A stretch of DNA of 8,382 nucleotides, from assembly GCA_903825675.1 (NCBI GenBank), contig CAIKBN010000046.1:1-8382 (forward strand), given 5' to 3'. The stretch comes from an uncultured archaeon. Lineage in GTDB: Archaea; Aenigmatarchaeota; Aenigmatarchaeia; GW2011-AR5. Shown here piece after piece: positions 1 to 5,934 of this stretch (position 1 is the first letter of the stretch; the number at the start of each line of letters is the position of its first letter). Under the pieces are notes generated by a model that worked only from the letters and a program-made list of their open reading frames with translations, did no database searches and was not told where the DNA came from. The translations under genes and the position numbers were made by a program.

Positions 1-392
1 AAAACCTGATCATCAGGCATCTGGTCTAACTTTTTCTCTTCTTCGCTTAAGTAATATCCTAGTGGCTTCTCGCCCAATCTTTCAAATCTGTTATGACCAA
101 ATAAATTTGTCAGATAATGAACTTGGCCTTCTCTGCTTATACCTGAAACTGCCTTTTTTCTTTCAGTTCTTGTATATTCATCTGCTGGATCTATTGTTAC
201 GCCCTCATTGTTTATAAATCTGAAGTATAAATCATCAAAAAGATATAGAAGATTTCTTTTTGACAAATAACCGCTGAGTGCCTGCTTGTGAGAGTATACG
301 CCATGAACTACTTTATCAAGGCCTCTCACATTATTGGGTATATCTTCGGTTTCATCTATCTTAATTCTATAATTCATTTGTCTCTTTGCCAT
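1..392 (-). CDS. Unrecognised protein, N-terminal 130 residues (runs off left edge)
   Basis: An open frame starts at ATG 392-390 and reads leftward to base 1 without a stop, so the gene is cut by the window edge and its C-terminus is unseen. The protein begins MAKRQMNYRIKID and is charged and rich in Tyr, Phe and Asn. I see no signal peptide, membrane segment or cysteine in the visible part. A patch around residues 71-95 is rich in Arg and Lys (including TRTERKKAVSGISREGQ), and an acidic stretch with EEEKK follows near residue 118. A GGTG lies about 7 nt ahead of the ATG as a weak Shine-Dalgarno match. The upstream frame is closed by a stop near 426-428, which limits the start choice. The ArsD-like gene ends 16 nt upstream on the same strand, so the two are probably co-transcribed. 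I do not recognise the family and assign no function. I am confident only that it is a real gene. Confidence 0.72.
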   Translation of the reverse strand, partial: MAKRQMNYRIKIDETEDIPNNVRGLDKVVHGVYSHKQALSGYLSKRNLLYLFDDLYFRFINNEGVTIDPADEYTRTERKKAVSGISREGQVHYLTNLFGHNRFERLGEKPLGYYLSEEEKKLDQMPDDQV

Positions 393-408
393 ATTATAAC
401 ACCAAAAA

Positions 409-672
409 CTAGAGATATTTATAAATCATGTTTTCTGCTTTTTCTGTATCAACAAGCTTGCCGTTTATCTTTATAAGCGGCAAGATATCTAGGCTTCTTT
501 CCTTAAGCATTTTTACTATGTCTTTATGACTCTTCATCATTTCCTTGTTGAGAACATCGAGCTTCTTTACCATAACATCAGAGTGCTTTTTATTTAGATT
601 AATTATTAAGGCATCCAGATCAGTTGATAGTTCGATGCCGAAGCCCCTTGTTTCGAATATCTCTATAATCAT
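409..672 (-). CDS. Small thioredoxin-fold protein, ArsD-like, lacking cysteines
   Basis: This is an 87-residue protein. The layout resembles small thioredoxin-fold proteins of the ArsD type: an N-terminal strand (MIIEIFETRG), a long helical middle, then ILPLIKINGKLV near residues 62-73, where a Pro precedes a strand and a Gly turn, and a final helix. ArsD is a metallochaperone that hands arsenite or antimonite to ArsA through cysteines just after the first strand. Here that position reads FETRGFGIE and the whole protein has no cysteine, so metal binding or redox chemistry is not supported. The start is ATG 672-670. A TATA-like box about 25 nt upstream fits a leaderless transcript. It lies 38 nt after the zinc-ribbon gene and 16 nt before the partial gene at the left edge, all on the same strand. 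The fold call is moderate and the function unknown; another thioredoxin-like family is possible. Confidence 0.75.
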   Translation of the reverse strand: MIIEIFETRGFGIELSTDLDALIINLNKKHSDVMVKKLDVLNKEMMKSHKDIVKMLKERSLDILPLIKINGKLVDTEKAENMIYKYL

Positions 673-692
673 GCTTAGAAGAACATAGAAAG

Positions 693-700
693 CTTTAAAA
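693..700 (-). promoter_or_regulatory. TATA box for the ArsD-like gene
   Basis: On the minus strand this reads TTTTAAAG, centred about 25 nt ahead of ATG 672. That is the spacing expected for an archaeal TATA box driving a leaderless mRNA. No Shine-Dalgarno motif lies before the ATG, which agrees with leaderless translation. Confidence 0.5.
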
Positions 701-710
701 ATCTTTTTTT

Positions 711-836
711 TTACTGCTTGGTTGGCGGGGATATGTCAAATTTATCAAAAAGCATGGGTGCTCCGCATCTTGGGCACGGCATATATGCATAGCCGTTTTC
801 TTTAATGAGTCCGCAACGCATACAACTAGTATTCAT
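711..836 (-). CDS. 41-residue zinc-ribbon protein
   Basis: A short frame runs from ATG 836-834 to TAA 713-711. The peptide has two CxxC pairs, CMRC at residues 5-8 and CPRC at residues 21-24, separated by 12 residues. The second pair continues as GAP, the typical knuckle of a treble-clef or rubredoxin-like zinc ribbon. A proline-rich basic tail (SPPTKQ) ends the protein. The four cysteines very likely bind one zinc ion. Such mini zinc ribbons are common in archaea and may bind nucleic acid or a protein partner; the partner cannot be read from the sequence. No Shine-Dalgarno site is visible. A weak AT-rich element near 864-871 could be its TATA box for a leaderless transcript. The next gene on the strand starts 38 nt downstream but has its own TATA-like box. 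Confidence 0.8.
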   Translation of the reverse strand: MNTSCMRCGLIKENGYAYMPCPRCGAPMLFDKFDISPPTKQ

Positions 837-882
837 TAAAAGTATAATTATATTGCTTATCAGTATTTATTGATTTGTATAG

Positions 883-911
883 GTGGGAATATAGTGGGAA
901 AGTAATTGGGA
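883..911. repeat. Tandem GTGGGAA elements at 11-bp spacing
   Basis: GTGGGAA occurs at 883-889 and again at 894-900, one helical turn apart, with a weaker third copy (TTGGGA) at 906-911. They sit 47-75 bp upstream of the zinc-ribbon start on the minus strand, outside any gene. Regularly phased short repeats like this can be a protein-binding site, but the array is short and chance is not excluded. Confidence 0.3.
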
Positions 912-944
912 TAATAAAATAAAATCTCCTGTTTTCTTTGCAGA

Positions 945-988
945 TGTCTTTATGACTTCAACTCGTAATGAAGTCAAAAATAAAGACA
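945..988. other. Interrupted hairpin, possible 3' structure of the acidic gene transcript
   Basis: Two arms can form a long stem. TGTCTTTAT (945-953) pairs with ATAAAGACA (980-988), and GACTTCA (954-960) pairs with TGAAGTC (969-975). The result is 16 bp in total with an 8-nt loop (961-968) and a four-A bulge (976-979) on one side. It lies 23 nt beyond the stop of the acidic small gene. On that gene's strand it is followed by a T-rich tract at about 927-911. This fits a 3'-end or terminator structure, although archaeal termination mainly needs the T-rich tract. A structured small RNA is the alternative. Confidence 0.5.
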
Positions 989-1010
989 GAAAGAGCAAAA
1001 TCAAATGCTA

Positions 1011-1112
1011 TTATTCGCTCTCGGATTCTCCACCTTCGTCCGAGTCGTCATCGTCTTCCCAGTCATCATCTGAGTCGTCTTCTACTTCACCTTCATATTT
1101 GAATATCCTCAT
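1011..1112 (-). CDS. 33-residue highly acidic protein
   Basis: A short frame begins at ATG 1112-1110 and ends with tandem stops TAA-TAG (1013-1008). A GGTGA Shine-Dalgarno site at 1123-1119 on the minus strand lies 6 nt before the ATG, which strongly supports translation. The first residues are MRIFKYEGEVE. The rest is dominated by Asp, Glu, Ser and Gly with a single Trp at position 18. Eighteen of 33 residues are acidic, and only Arg2 and Lys5 are basic. It is expected to be disordered and very negatively charged, resembling the acidic tails of chaperones or nucleic-acid-mimicking proteins. No function can be assigned. It is divergent from the endonuclease gene and is followed by a strong hairpin. 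A codon-biased non-coding stretch is possible, but the Shine-Dalgarno, start and double stop argue for a gene. Confidence 0.65.
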   Translation of the reverse strand: MRIFKYEGEVEDDSDDDWEDDDDSDEGGESESE

Positions 1113-1154
1113 TATTTTTCACCTATAATTTTTAGTAACTGTCCAGGATAATTA

Positions 1155-1160
1155 TTTAAA
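1155..1160. promoter_or_regulatory. Palindromic TATA core between divergent genes
   Basis: TTTAAA reads the same on both strands. Rightward, its centre is 26.5 nt ahead of ATG 1184, matching a leaderless start of the endonuclease. Leftward, a start site about 26 nt away would fall near 1131, giving a leader of about 19 nt that contains the GGTGA site of the acidic gene. One box could serve both. For the leftward direction a second AT-rich element at about 1163-1171 is an alternative. Confidence 0.5.
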
Positions 1161-1183
1161 GGTATTTATTAACGTTGACAATT

Positions 1184-1552
1184 ATGCTCCTAGAAATTAC
1201 AGTAGTTTTATCCCTTTTATTGCTATTATTCATTTTTCTTTTCAGTAAAAGCAGGCAGCAGATAAGCGAATTAAAGTTGCAGGTAACTGAATTGATTTCG
1301 AGTAAGCATAGCTTAAGCAGCAAATACGGCAGGATGACTGAACAGTTCCTGCCATTTCTTGAATCCTATCCATATGATGAGCAGAATTTTCGTTTCATCG
1401 GCAGCCCGATTGATGGTGTGCAGTTTGAGGATGATAAAGTTATTTTCATTGAATTCAAGGCTGGTAATTCAGGATTAACAGTGAAGCAAAAGGGAATAAA
1501 GGATCTTATAAATAAAGGGAAAGTCGAATTCAAGGAATTCAGGATCGAGTAA
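1184..1552 (+). CDS. Membrane-anchored Holliday-junction-resolvase-related endonuclease
   Basis: This 122-residue protein has an N-terminal membrane segment (about residues 5-20: ITVVLSLLLLLFIFLF). A charged, probably coiled-coil stretch follows (22-50), then a compact nuclease-like domain. The catalytic signature is visible as IGSPIDG (72-78) with Asp77, FIEFKAG (88-94) with Glu90 and Lys92, and Gln102 in a following helix. This is the D-ExK-Q arrangement of the RecB/archaeal Holliday resolvase fold, and the overall pattern fits the predicted endonuclease family COG4741 (Endonuc_Holl). The known family is predicted, with little biochemistry, so substrate and role are unknown; it would be tethered to the membrane. 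I chose ATG 1184 because the TATA box is 26.5 nt upstream, giving a leaderless mRNA. An in-frame TTG at 1175 would add three residues. The gene is divergent from the acidic gene and is followed 54 nt later by the 199-residue gene, which has its own promoter. Confidence 0.85.
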   Translation: MLLEITVVLSLLLLLFIFLFSKSRQQISELKLQVTELISSKHSLSSKYGRMTEQFLPFLESYPYDEQNFRFIGSPIDGVQFEDDKVIFIEFKAGNSGLTVKQKGIKDLINKGKVEFKEFRIE

Positions 1553-1560
1553 AAGAAAGG

Positions 1561-1568
1561 TTTAAATA
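1561..1568 (+). promoter_or_regulatory. TATA box for the 199-residue gene
   Basis: TTTAAATA begins 9 nt after the endonuclease stop. A start site about 26 nt downstream would fall near 1590, leaving a leader of about 16 nt. That leader includes AAGGTG (1596-1601), a Shine-Dalgarno site 5 nt ahead of ATG 1607. Box, leader and ribosome site are consistent with each other. Confidence 0.55.
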
Positions 1569-1606
1569 TATTTCTACTATTTCTCATTCTCGTACAAGGT
1601 GTTTAT

Positions 1607-2206
1607 ATGATATATGATCCTGATTTGGATAGATGGACTGGACCTAGCGAGGCAACTATCAGGCTTGCATGTGCTGATGCATCAAGGAATCAGCTGCCTA
1701 AACAGCCTAATGCAGTTTCAAAAAATGGAAACAACTATGATATAAAAAATGTTTACAGAATTTTAGATTTTGCTCAGCCAATAGCCAATCCTCCCAAAAA
1801 AGCTATAGAGCGTGTTATTATTTTCGAGGTCATTCCTGGTTATAGCATAGCTGAAGTTGTTTCTATGCTCGATCGTATTGCTAAACGTGGAAGTTGTGGA
1901 AAGAGTTTGGAATATAAATTAGATGGCGTTAAAATCAGGGTAGAAAAATGCCAGCTTGAAGAGGATGCTGAAAGTGATAATCAGCTAGAGGTTCGCTTTC
2001 CCAAGGGTACAGAAAAAGAATTTAATTATTTCAGCAAAATGATTTTAGGTTCGAGGGATGAAGGGTATCGTGGCCCGATAAATGGAAAGGGATCAGCCAA
2101 TACACCAGGCAAATCAATCTCATATTATTCGCCAGATGATATACTGAGATTATCAGAAAAGATATCTTGTTATGTATGTATTGGAACAGCTCATGCACCT
2201 TTATGA
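1607..2206 (+). CDS. Unrecognised 199-residue protein
   Basis: The start ATG 1607 is well supported by AAGGTG 5 nt upstream and a TATA-like box at 1561-1568. The protein begins MIYDPDLDRWTGPSEAT. It contains a probable strand-helix unit around residues 67-93 (ERVIIFEVIPGYS, then IAEVVSMLDRIAKRG), a strand pair near 101-115, an acidic turn (EEDAESD, 118-124) and a Gly-rich loop (147-169). There is no signal peptide or membrane segment. Cysteines fall at 22, 97, 115, 188 and 191; the last two form CYVC near the C-terminus, but no second CxxC pair makes a clear zinc site. I do not recognise the family. It is transcribed from its own promoter and meets CTP synthase tail to tail with a 9-nt gap. 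The position gives no clue to its role. Confidence 0.75.
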   Translation: MIYDPDLDRWTGPSEATIRLACADASRNQLPKQPNAVSKNGNNYDIKNVYRILDFAQPIANPPKKAIERVIIFEVIPGYSIAEVVSMLDRIAKRGSCGKSLEYKLDGVKIRVEKCQLEEDAESDNQLEVRFPKGTEKEFNYFSKMILGSRDEGYRGPINGKGSANTPGKSISYYSPDDILRLSEKISCYVCIGTAHAPL

Positions 2207-2215
2207 TGGTTAGTT

Positions 2216-3922
2216 CTATCTGCAGCAGGCTGCTTCTACAAAGCCTAAAAAGAGTGGTGCTGGATCGCCAAGGCGGGATTTGAATTCTGGATGCGCCTGC
2301 GTTGCTATGAAAAACTTGTGCTTTGGGAGCTCTATGAATTCCATTAGTCTTGTTCCATCTTCTCGGACGTGATAACCGGGAAAAACTAAACCGTGCTTTT
2401 TCAGTATATCAATGAATTTAGGGTTTACTTCGTATCTGTGGCGATGGCGCTCAAGCACAACGTTCTTAGCATCATGAATAAGACCAAGACGGAATAACTG
2501 GTCTTTGTCTTTTTTAAGAGCTTCTATTCTTTTTATGTCTTTTTCTAAGCGCTTGGTCTTTATATAAAGATCAAGGGTTTTTGATCTTTCCAGGATAGCA
2601 GCATATGCACCGAGACGCATGGTTCCTCCGTATTTATTTTCTGCAAGTATTGATTTCTGAGATGGCAATACATCGATAACAGGATATTTGGTTTTAGGAT
2701 CAACCTCTGTTGTATGCGCCTTCATATTGCATACGTTTCTTGCGAACTCGATCACGCCTAATTGAAGACCGAAACATAGACCGAGGAACGGAATATTATT
2801 TTCCCTGGCGAATTTTATTGCATTTATCTTGCCGTCTACGCCGGATGAACCGAAGCCGCCGGGTATTACTATACCGTCAAATTTTTTTAGCGCTGTGGGC
2901 TTTTTGTTCTCGAGCTGCTTTGAGTCTATCCATTTTATGTCAACGCCAATATCAAGCTCTGCGCCTGCGTGCTCCAATGCCTGGTTTATGGATATATAAG
3001 AATCTACAAGAGAAAAATCGCCGATATCAACATACTTGCCAACCATTGCAACTGTTATTTTTTTTCTTGGATTTTCTATTTTTTCTACTAATTTTTTCCA
3101 GTTATTCCAGTCAGGCTTCTTTCTTGGTTTTAACTCAAATCGTTTCAGGATTTTTTCGCCTAATCTCTCTTTTTCAAAGTTTAAAGGTACCCTGTATATG
3201 GACTTTATATCTGGGGCTGAAATTATATTTTCTGAGGATATATTCGCATAGGTTTCAATTTTTTTCTTTCTGACGTCATCCAATGGCTTGACTGCTCTGC
3301 ATAAAACAAAATCAGGGAAGATGCCTGTTTCATTAAGCATTCTTATTGCCTGCTGGGTTGGTTTGGTCTTCATTTCACCAACATGGCTTGGAACTGGCAT
3401 ATAACTTACAAGGATGTGGACAAGATTATTTTTGCCTAGTTCTATTTCCAGACTTTTTGTGGCAAAAAGGAAGGGCAGGTTTTCGTAGTCGCCTATAGTT
3501 CCGCCAATCTCTACCAAGACAAAGTCATAGTCTTTGCCTGCCTCTTTTATGCGCCTTTTTATCTCATCAGGAACGTGCGGAATAAACTGCACGGTCTGGC
3601 CAAGGAACTTGCCTCGCCTCTCTTTGTCTATTATTTCCTTGTATATCTGGCCTGTTGTTATGTTATTTGTTTTCGGAATATCTACTGAGAGAAAGCGCTC
3701 ATAATTACCAAGATCCTGGTCAATCTCGCCGCCGTCGTCTGTTACCCAGACCTCGCCGTGCTCTGTAGGACGGAGAGTGCCTGCGTCATAGTTAATATAG
3801 GGGTCTATTTTTATAGCAGTCACTGAGAAACCATACTCTTTTAGAATGCGGCCAATAGAAGCAGTGGCAACACCCTTGCCGACACCTGATATGACCCCGC
3901 CTGTTACAACAATAACGCGCAT
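2216..3922 (-). CDS. pyrG: CTP synthase (glutamine hydrolysing)
   Basis: It converts UTP, ATP and glutamine to CTP, the last step of de novo pyrimidine nucleotide synthesis, in the cytosol. From ATG 3922 the protein has 568 residues. The synthetase domain opens with VVTGGVISGVGKG (P-loop, about 5-17). It continues with TEHGEVWVTDDGGEIDQDLG (53-72) and EIGGTIGDYE (138-147), the Mg/nucleotide sites. The class I glutaminase domain starts near 290 with GIVIPGGFG, the nucleophile Cys383 in GLCFGLQ, and His544/Glu546 in HPEF. The RHRHRYEVN motif near 492-500 is intact. An extra charged helical stretch (about 455-481) between GTMRLGAY and the RHRHRYE motif explains why it exceeds the usual length of about 540. 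I chose ATG because the family starts right before the VVTGG strand; an in-frame GTG at 3931 would add three residues. No Shine-Dalgarno is visible. The gene diverges from an 89-residue gene across a shared TATA box. Confidence 0.97.
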   Translation of the reverse strand: MRVIVVTGGVISGVGKGVATASIGRILKEYGFSVTAIKIDPYINYDAGTLRPTEHGEVWVTDDGGEIDQDLGNYERFLSVDIPKTNNITTGQIYKEIIDKERRGKFLGQTVQFIPHVPDEIKRRIKEAGKDYDFVLVEIGGTIGDYENLPFLFATKSLEIELGKNNLVHILVSYMPVPSHVGEMKTKPTQQAIRMLNETGIFPDFVLCRAVKPLDDVRKKKIETYANISSENIISAPDIKSIYRVPLNFEKERLGEKILKRFELKPRKKPDWNNWKKLVEKIENPRKKITVAMVGKYVDIGDFSLVDSYISINQALEHAGAELDIGVDIKWIDSKQLENKKPTALKKFDGIVIPGGFGSSGVDGKINAIKFARENNIPFLGLCFGLQLGVIEFARNVCNMKAHTTEVDPKTKYPVIDVLPSQKSILAENKYGGTMRLGAYAAILERSKTLDLYIKTKRLEKDIKRIEALKKDKDQLFRLGLIHDAKNVVLERHRHRYEVNPKFIDILKKHGLVFPGYHVREDGTRLMEFIELPKHKFFIATQAHPEFKSRLGDPAPLFLGFVEAACCR

Positions 3923-3950
3923 TTGTGACACGATTAACTTACAGGGGAAG

Positions 3951-3959
3951 TTTTAAATA
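3951..3959. promoter_or_regulatory. pyrG: Shared TATA box between pyrG and the 89-residue gene
   Basis: TTTTAAATA contains the palindrome TTTAAA (3952-3957). Rightward its centre is 27.5 nt before ATG 3982, the standard leaderless spacing. Leftward it is 23.5 nt before GTG 3931 and 32.5 nt before ATG 3922, so a start site near 3929 would leave a leader of about 7 nt before the ATG. No other equally well-placed box is visible for either gene. Confidence 0.5.
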
Positions 3960-3981
3960 GGTTTCTAAAATTTGTTTTCAT

Positions 3982-4251
3982 ATGAGCATGGATATTGTAC
4001 ACGATGACATCTTAGATGCAATCAGGTTTTCAAGATCAGACAGGTTTAAGGAAGAGGAAACCCTTATAGAATACGCTGAACTTTATAGATCTTTGACAAA
4101 TAATAGAGATCCTTTTGTAGACGAGTACTTATCATTTCATTTTGAAGGGTTCGTATACGGCCTTTTATGTGATAAGATGACAGAACATTTACTCAGAAAA
4201 AATATGGAAGATTTCGTAAAAGGCTATGAACTGGCAAGGTCTCTTTTCTGA
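3982..4251 (+). CDS. Unrecognised 89-residue helical protein
   Basis: The frame starts at ATG 3982, with a second in-frame ATG at 3988. The TATA box centre is 27.5 nt before 3982, so the first ATG fits a leaderless mRNA, and no Shine-Dalgarno is present. The protein looks almost wholly alpha-helical and is acidic. Charged amphipathic stretches occur around residues 5-38 (with EEETLIEYAELYRSL) and 46-87, and there is a single Cys near 63 (GLLCDKM). No membrane segment, signal peptide or DNA-binding motif is evident. I do not recognise the family. Its promoter region is shared with CTP synthase on the opposite strand, and it converges with the nicotinate phosphoribosyltransferase gene with a 13-nt gap. 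A small helical adaptor or antitoxin-like protein is conceivable, but nothing shows it. Confidence 0.68.
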   Translation: MSMDIVHDDILDAIRFSRSDRFKEEETLIEYAELYRSLTNNRDPFVDEYLSFHFEGFVYGLLCDKMTEHLLRKNMEDFVKGYELARSLF

Positions 4252-4264
4252 AAGTAAATTAAAT

Positions 4265-5899
4265 TTACAATCTTCCGGTCTTAAAGCGCTCGAAAAAATC
4301 GCTCCTGACTTTTTCTATGGTCGGTGAGACTACAACAGGGTATTCTGCTGCGCCTATAAATCTCTTGTACTCTGGCCTGAAAAGGCCTAGATGATATTTC
4401 GTATTTTCAATAATTTTCAGCATGTCAGGAAGTTCATAAGTTATTTCTCCGTGCTCCATGACAGTGCGGTTCAGTTTTAGCGAATCTTGATCTGTTTTTT
4501 GCATAAAGCTGTCTATTGAATCCACTCCTCTCATCAGTATGATATCCCTGTCTGCTTTGCCATCCTTGCCGATTATTCTATAGACATCAAGCCTGCCTGG
4601 CAGTGTGCCTTTCTTAGGATTGGAGAGTGATAGCTTGCACCTGTATTCCATGTCCGGCTTTTCGTTGGATGGCTGGTCCATCGCAATCTTGTAAACTGCG
4701 CCAGGAAGCCTATATGGGTTTACAGCATATGTTCCCATAAGAATGGAGTTAAAATTAGCGTCCTCCTTCAACAAACAATAAATCCTCCAGTTCTTTAAGT
4801 CATCAGATATCATAATATACGCGCGTGGCAATTCTCCACTGTCCAGAGTTCTCCTTATATTTTGTATTCTCCCTGTCCGGATGTCGCTGTCTTGCCTTAT
4901 CTGGCACTGGATGCCATATTTTTTCATAACCCTTATAGCTGCATTCAATCCTTCGGTAGTTTCGAAGGTGTCAATTAAAGTGGTCGGGCTTTTGCCTTTT
5001 TTGCTTACCTCCCTTATCTTATACCTTATTACATCTTCGCTATCACCATCACGAATTCTGTAATATGACCTTATTTGCAATTCAAATGCAGCCTCGTCAT
5101 TGCCGACATGGAGAACCTCAGAGTGGCCTGAACTTCCTCCTACTATGTATAACAATTCCGGACAATACTCAGCTATTGCTAAATTCGAGGTTCCGCTAAA
5201 TCCTGCTGCAATTATTGCGCGTGTTGCCGGTATCGAGCATGCAGGATAAACCCTTCTTGAACCGCCCTCTAAAGTAAGAATATCCTTTCTGCCAAACTCA
5301 TCGAGAATATTAAGCAGATAGCTTGCACTGGTTGCAACAGCTGTCTGGTAGCCCCATGTGCCAAGCAAAAGGCTTTCAGGGAACTGGATCTGCTCAAAGG
5401 GTCCTTCAGCGCTGAGATACGGCTCGTTTGCAAAAATAGGAATACCTTCTGGGATAGCCTCTACTGTGATATCTAATTTCCTGTTTTTCTGCAAGTAGCG
5501 AATGGTTTCAGGCGCCATGTCCCTTTTAGCAAATAAGCTTATCAAATCATCATGCATATACCATTCGGATATGAAGGCGAGCACCTGCTCAAGCCCCATA
5601 CTAAGAAGATAATTGTCCCTCTCAACCTGATCTATATGGAATTTCTTGCCTACAAGATCTTCCTGCTTCTCAGCAAAACTTATTTTCTTGCCTCCGATAA
5701 CACATGTATAGCCGTCTGATTCAAAATCATCCTCGTAAACTACCTTATGATTTCCCATCCTCCTTGCCGCAGCATTAAAGACAGCCCTTCTTCCTTCTAT
5801 TCCAGAAAATATATTGCTGTCTGCCATGGTTGCCTCATAATAATCCATTATTCCTGGTACTGCTTTTTTATCAAATCCCAAAAGACTAGGCTTGCGCAT
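4265..5899 (-). CDS. pncB: Nicotinate phosphoribosyltransferase
   Basis: It joins nicotinate to PRPP to form nicotinate mononucleotide, the entry step of Preiss-Handler NAD salvage, with ATP coupling in this family. The 544-residue protein shows the family order: MDYYEATM (18-25), GLEQVLAFI (102-110), EGIPIFANEP and SAEGP (151-167), YQTAVATSA (184-192), EGGSRR then a GTSN loop (211-239), SGHSEV (257-262), IDTFETTEGL (309-318), RQDS (335-338), GTYAVNP (389-395), PGAVYK (399-404) and KGTLPGR (430-436). His259 probably corresponds to the His that is phosphorylated in characterised enzymes. The length is near that of the human enzyme and longer than many bacterial ones. A perfect GGTGAT Shine-Dalgarno precedes the ATG. 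It is divergent from the TrmB-type regulator and near NAD kinase and NadM genes, which supports nicotinate rather than another base as substrate. A nicotinamide-specific relative is less likely but not excluded. Confidence 0.88.
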   Translation of the reverse strand: MRKPSLLGFDKKAVPGIMDYYEATMADSNIFSGIEGRRAVFNAAARRMGNHKVVYEDDFESDGYTCVIGGKKISFAEKQEDLVGKKFHIDQVERDNYLLSMGLEQVLAFISEWYMHDDLISLFAKRDMAPETIRYLQKNRKLDITVEAIPEGIPIFANEPYLSAEGPFEQIQFPESLLLGTWGYQTAVATSASYLLNILDEFGRKDILTLEGGSRRVYPACSIPATRAIIAAGFSGTSNLAIAEYCPELLYIVGGSSGHSEVLHVGNDEAAFELQIRSYYRIRDGDSEDVIRYKIREVSKKGKSPTTLIDTFETTEGLNAAIRVMKKYGIQCQIRQDSDIRTGRIQNIRRTLDSGELPRAYIMISDDLKNWRIYCLLKEDANFNSILMGTYAVNPYRLPGAVYKIAMDQPSNEKPDMEYRCKLSLSNPKKGTLPGRLDVYRIIGKDGKADRDIILMRGVDSIDSFMQKTDQDSLKLNRTVMEHGEITYELPDMLKIIENTKYHLGLFRPEYKRFIGAAEYPVVVSPTIEKVRSDFFERFKTGRL

Positions 5900-5904
5900 T
5901 TTTT

Positions 5905-5910
5905 ATCACC
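5905..5910 (-). promoter_or_regulatory. Strong Shine-Dalgarno of the nicotinate phosphoribosyltransferase gene
   Basis: The minus strand reads GGTGAT, a full match to the archaeal 16S tail, 5 nt before ATG 5899. It fixes the start. It also marks this gene as leadered, whereas the divergent regulator appears leaderless. Confidence 0.7.
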
Positions 5911-5934
5911 GATTTCTTAATGACTTAGTCAAAA

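Noticed and set aside
288..476. Plus-strand 62-codon open frame
   Set aside because: It crosses the 5' end of the partial gene, the promoter gap and the end of the ArsD-like gene, all better supported on the minus strand.
704..712. Plus-strand run of nine T as a terminator
   Set aside because: No plus-strand gene ends upstream of it; it lies between two minus-strand genes, next to the TATA box of one.
518..957. 14-nt direct repeat ATGTCTTTATGACT at 518-531 and 944-957
   Set aside because: One copy is in coding sequence and the other in the hairpin arm, and both have the same orientation. A single AT-rich 14-mer match in this length is not far from chance.
2710..3273. Plus-strand open frames of 187 and 71 codons over CTP synthase
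   Set aside because: They lie wholly opposite a strongly conserved enzyme gene, their composition (runs of Phe, Leu, Ser) is that of an antisense shadow, and no ribosome site is seen.
4254..4268. 15-nt palindrome GTAAATT-A-AATTTAC between convergent genes
   Set aside because: It is AT-only in large part, has no usable loop and includes the stop codon of the phosphoribosyltransferase gene; at most it contributes to a T-rich terminator.
4330..4337. CTACAACA, same as one arm of the candidate operator
   Set aside because: It is a single half-site inside the coding region for the C-terminal Val-Val-Val of the phosphoribosyltransferase, without a partner arm; an 8-mer is expected by chance.
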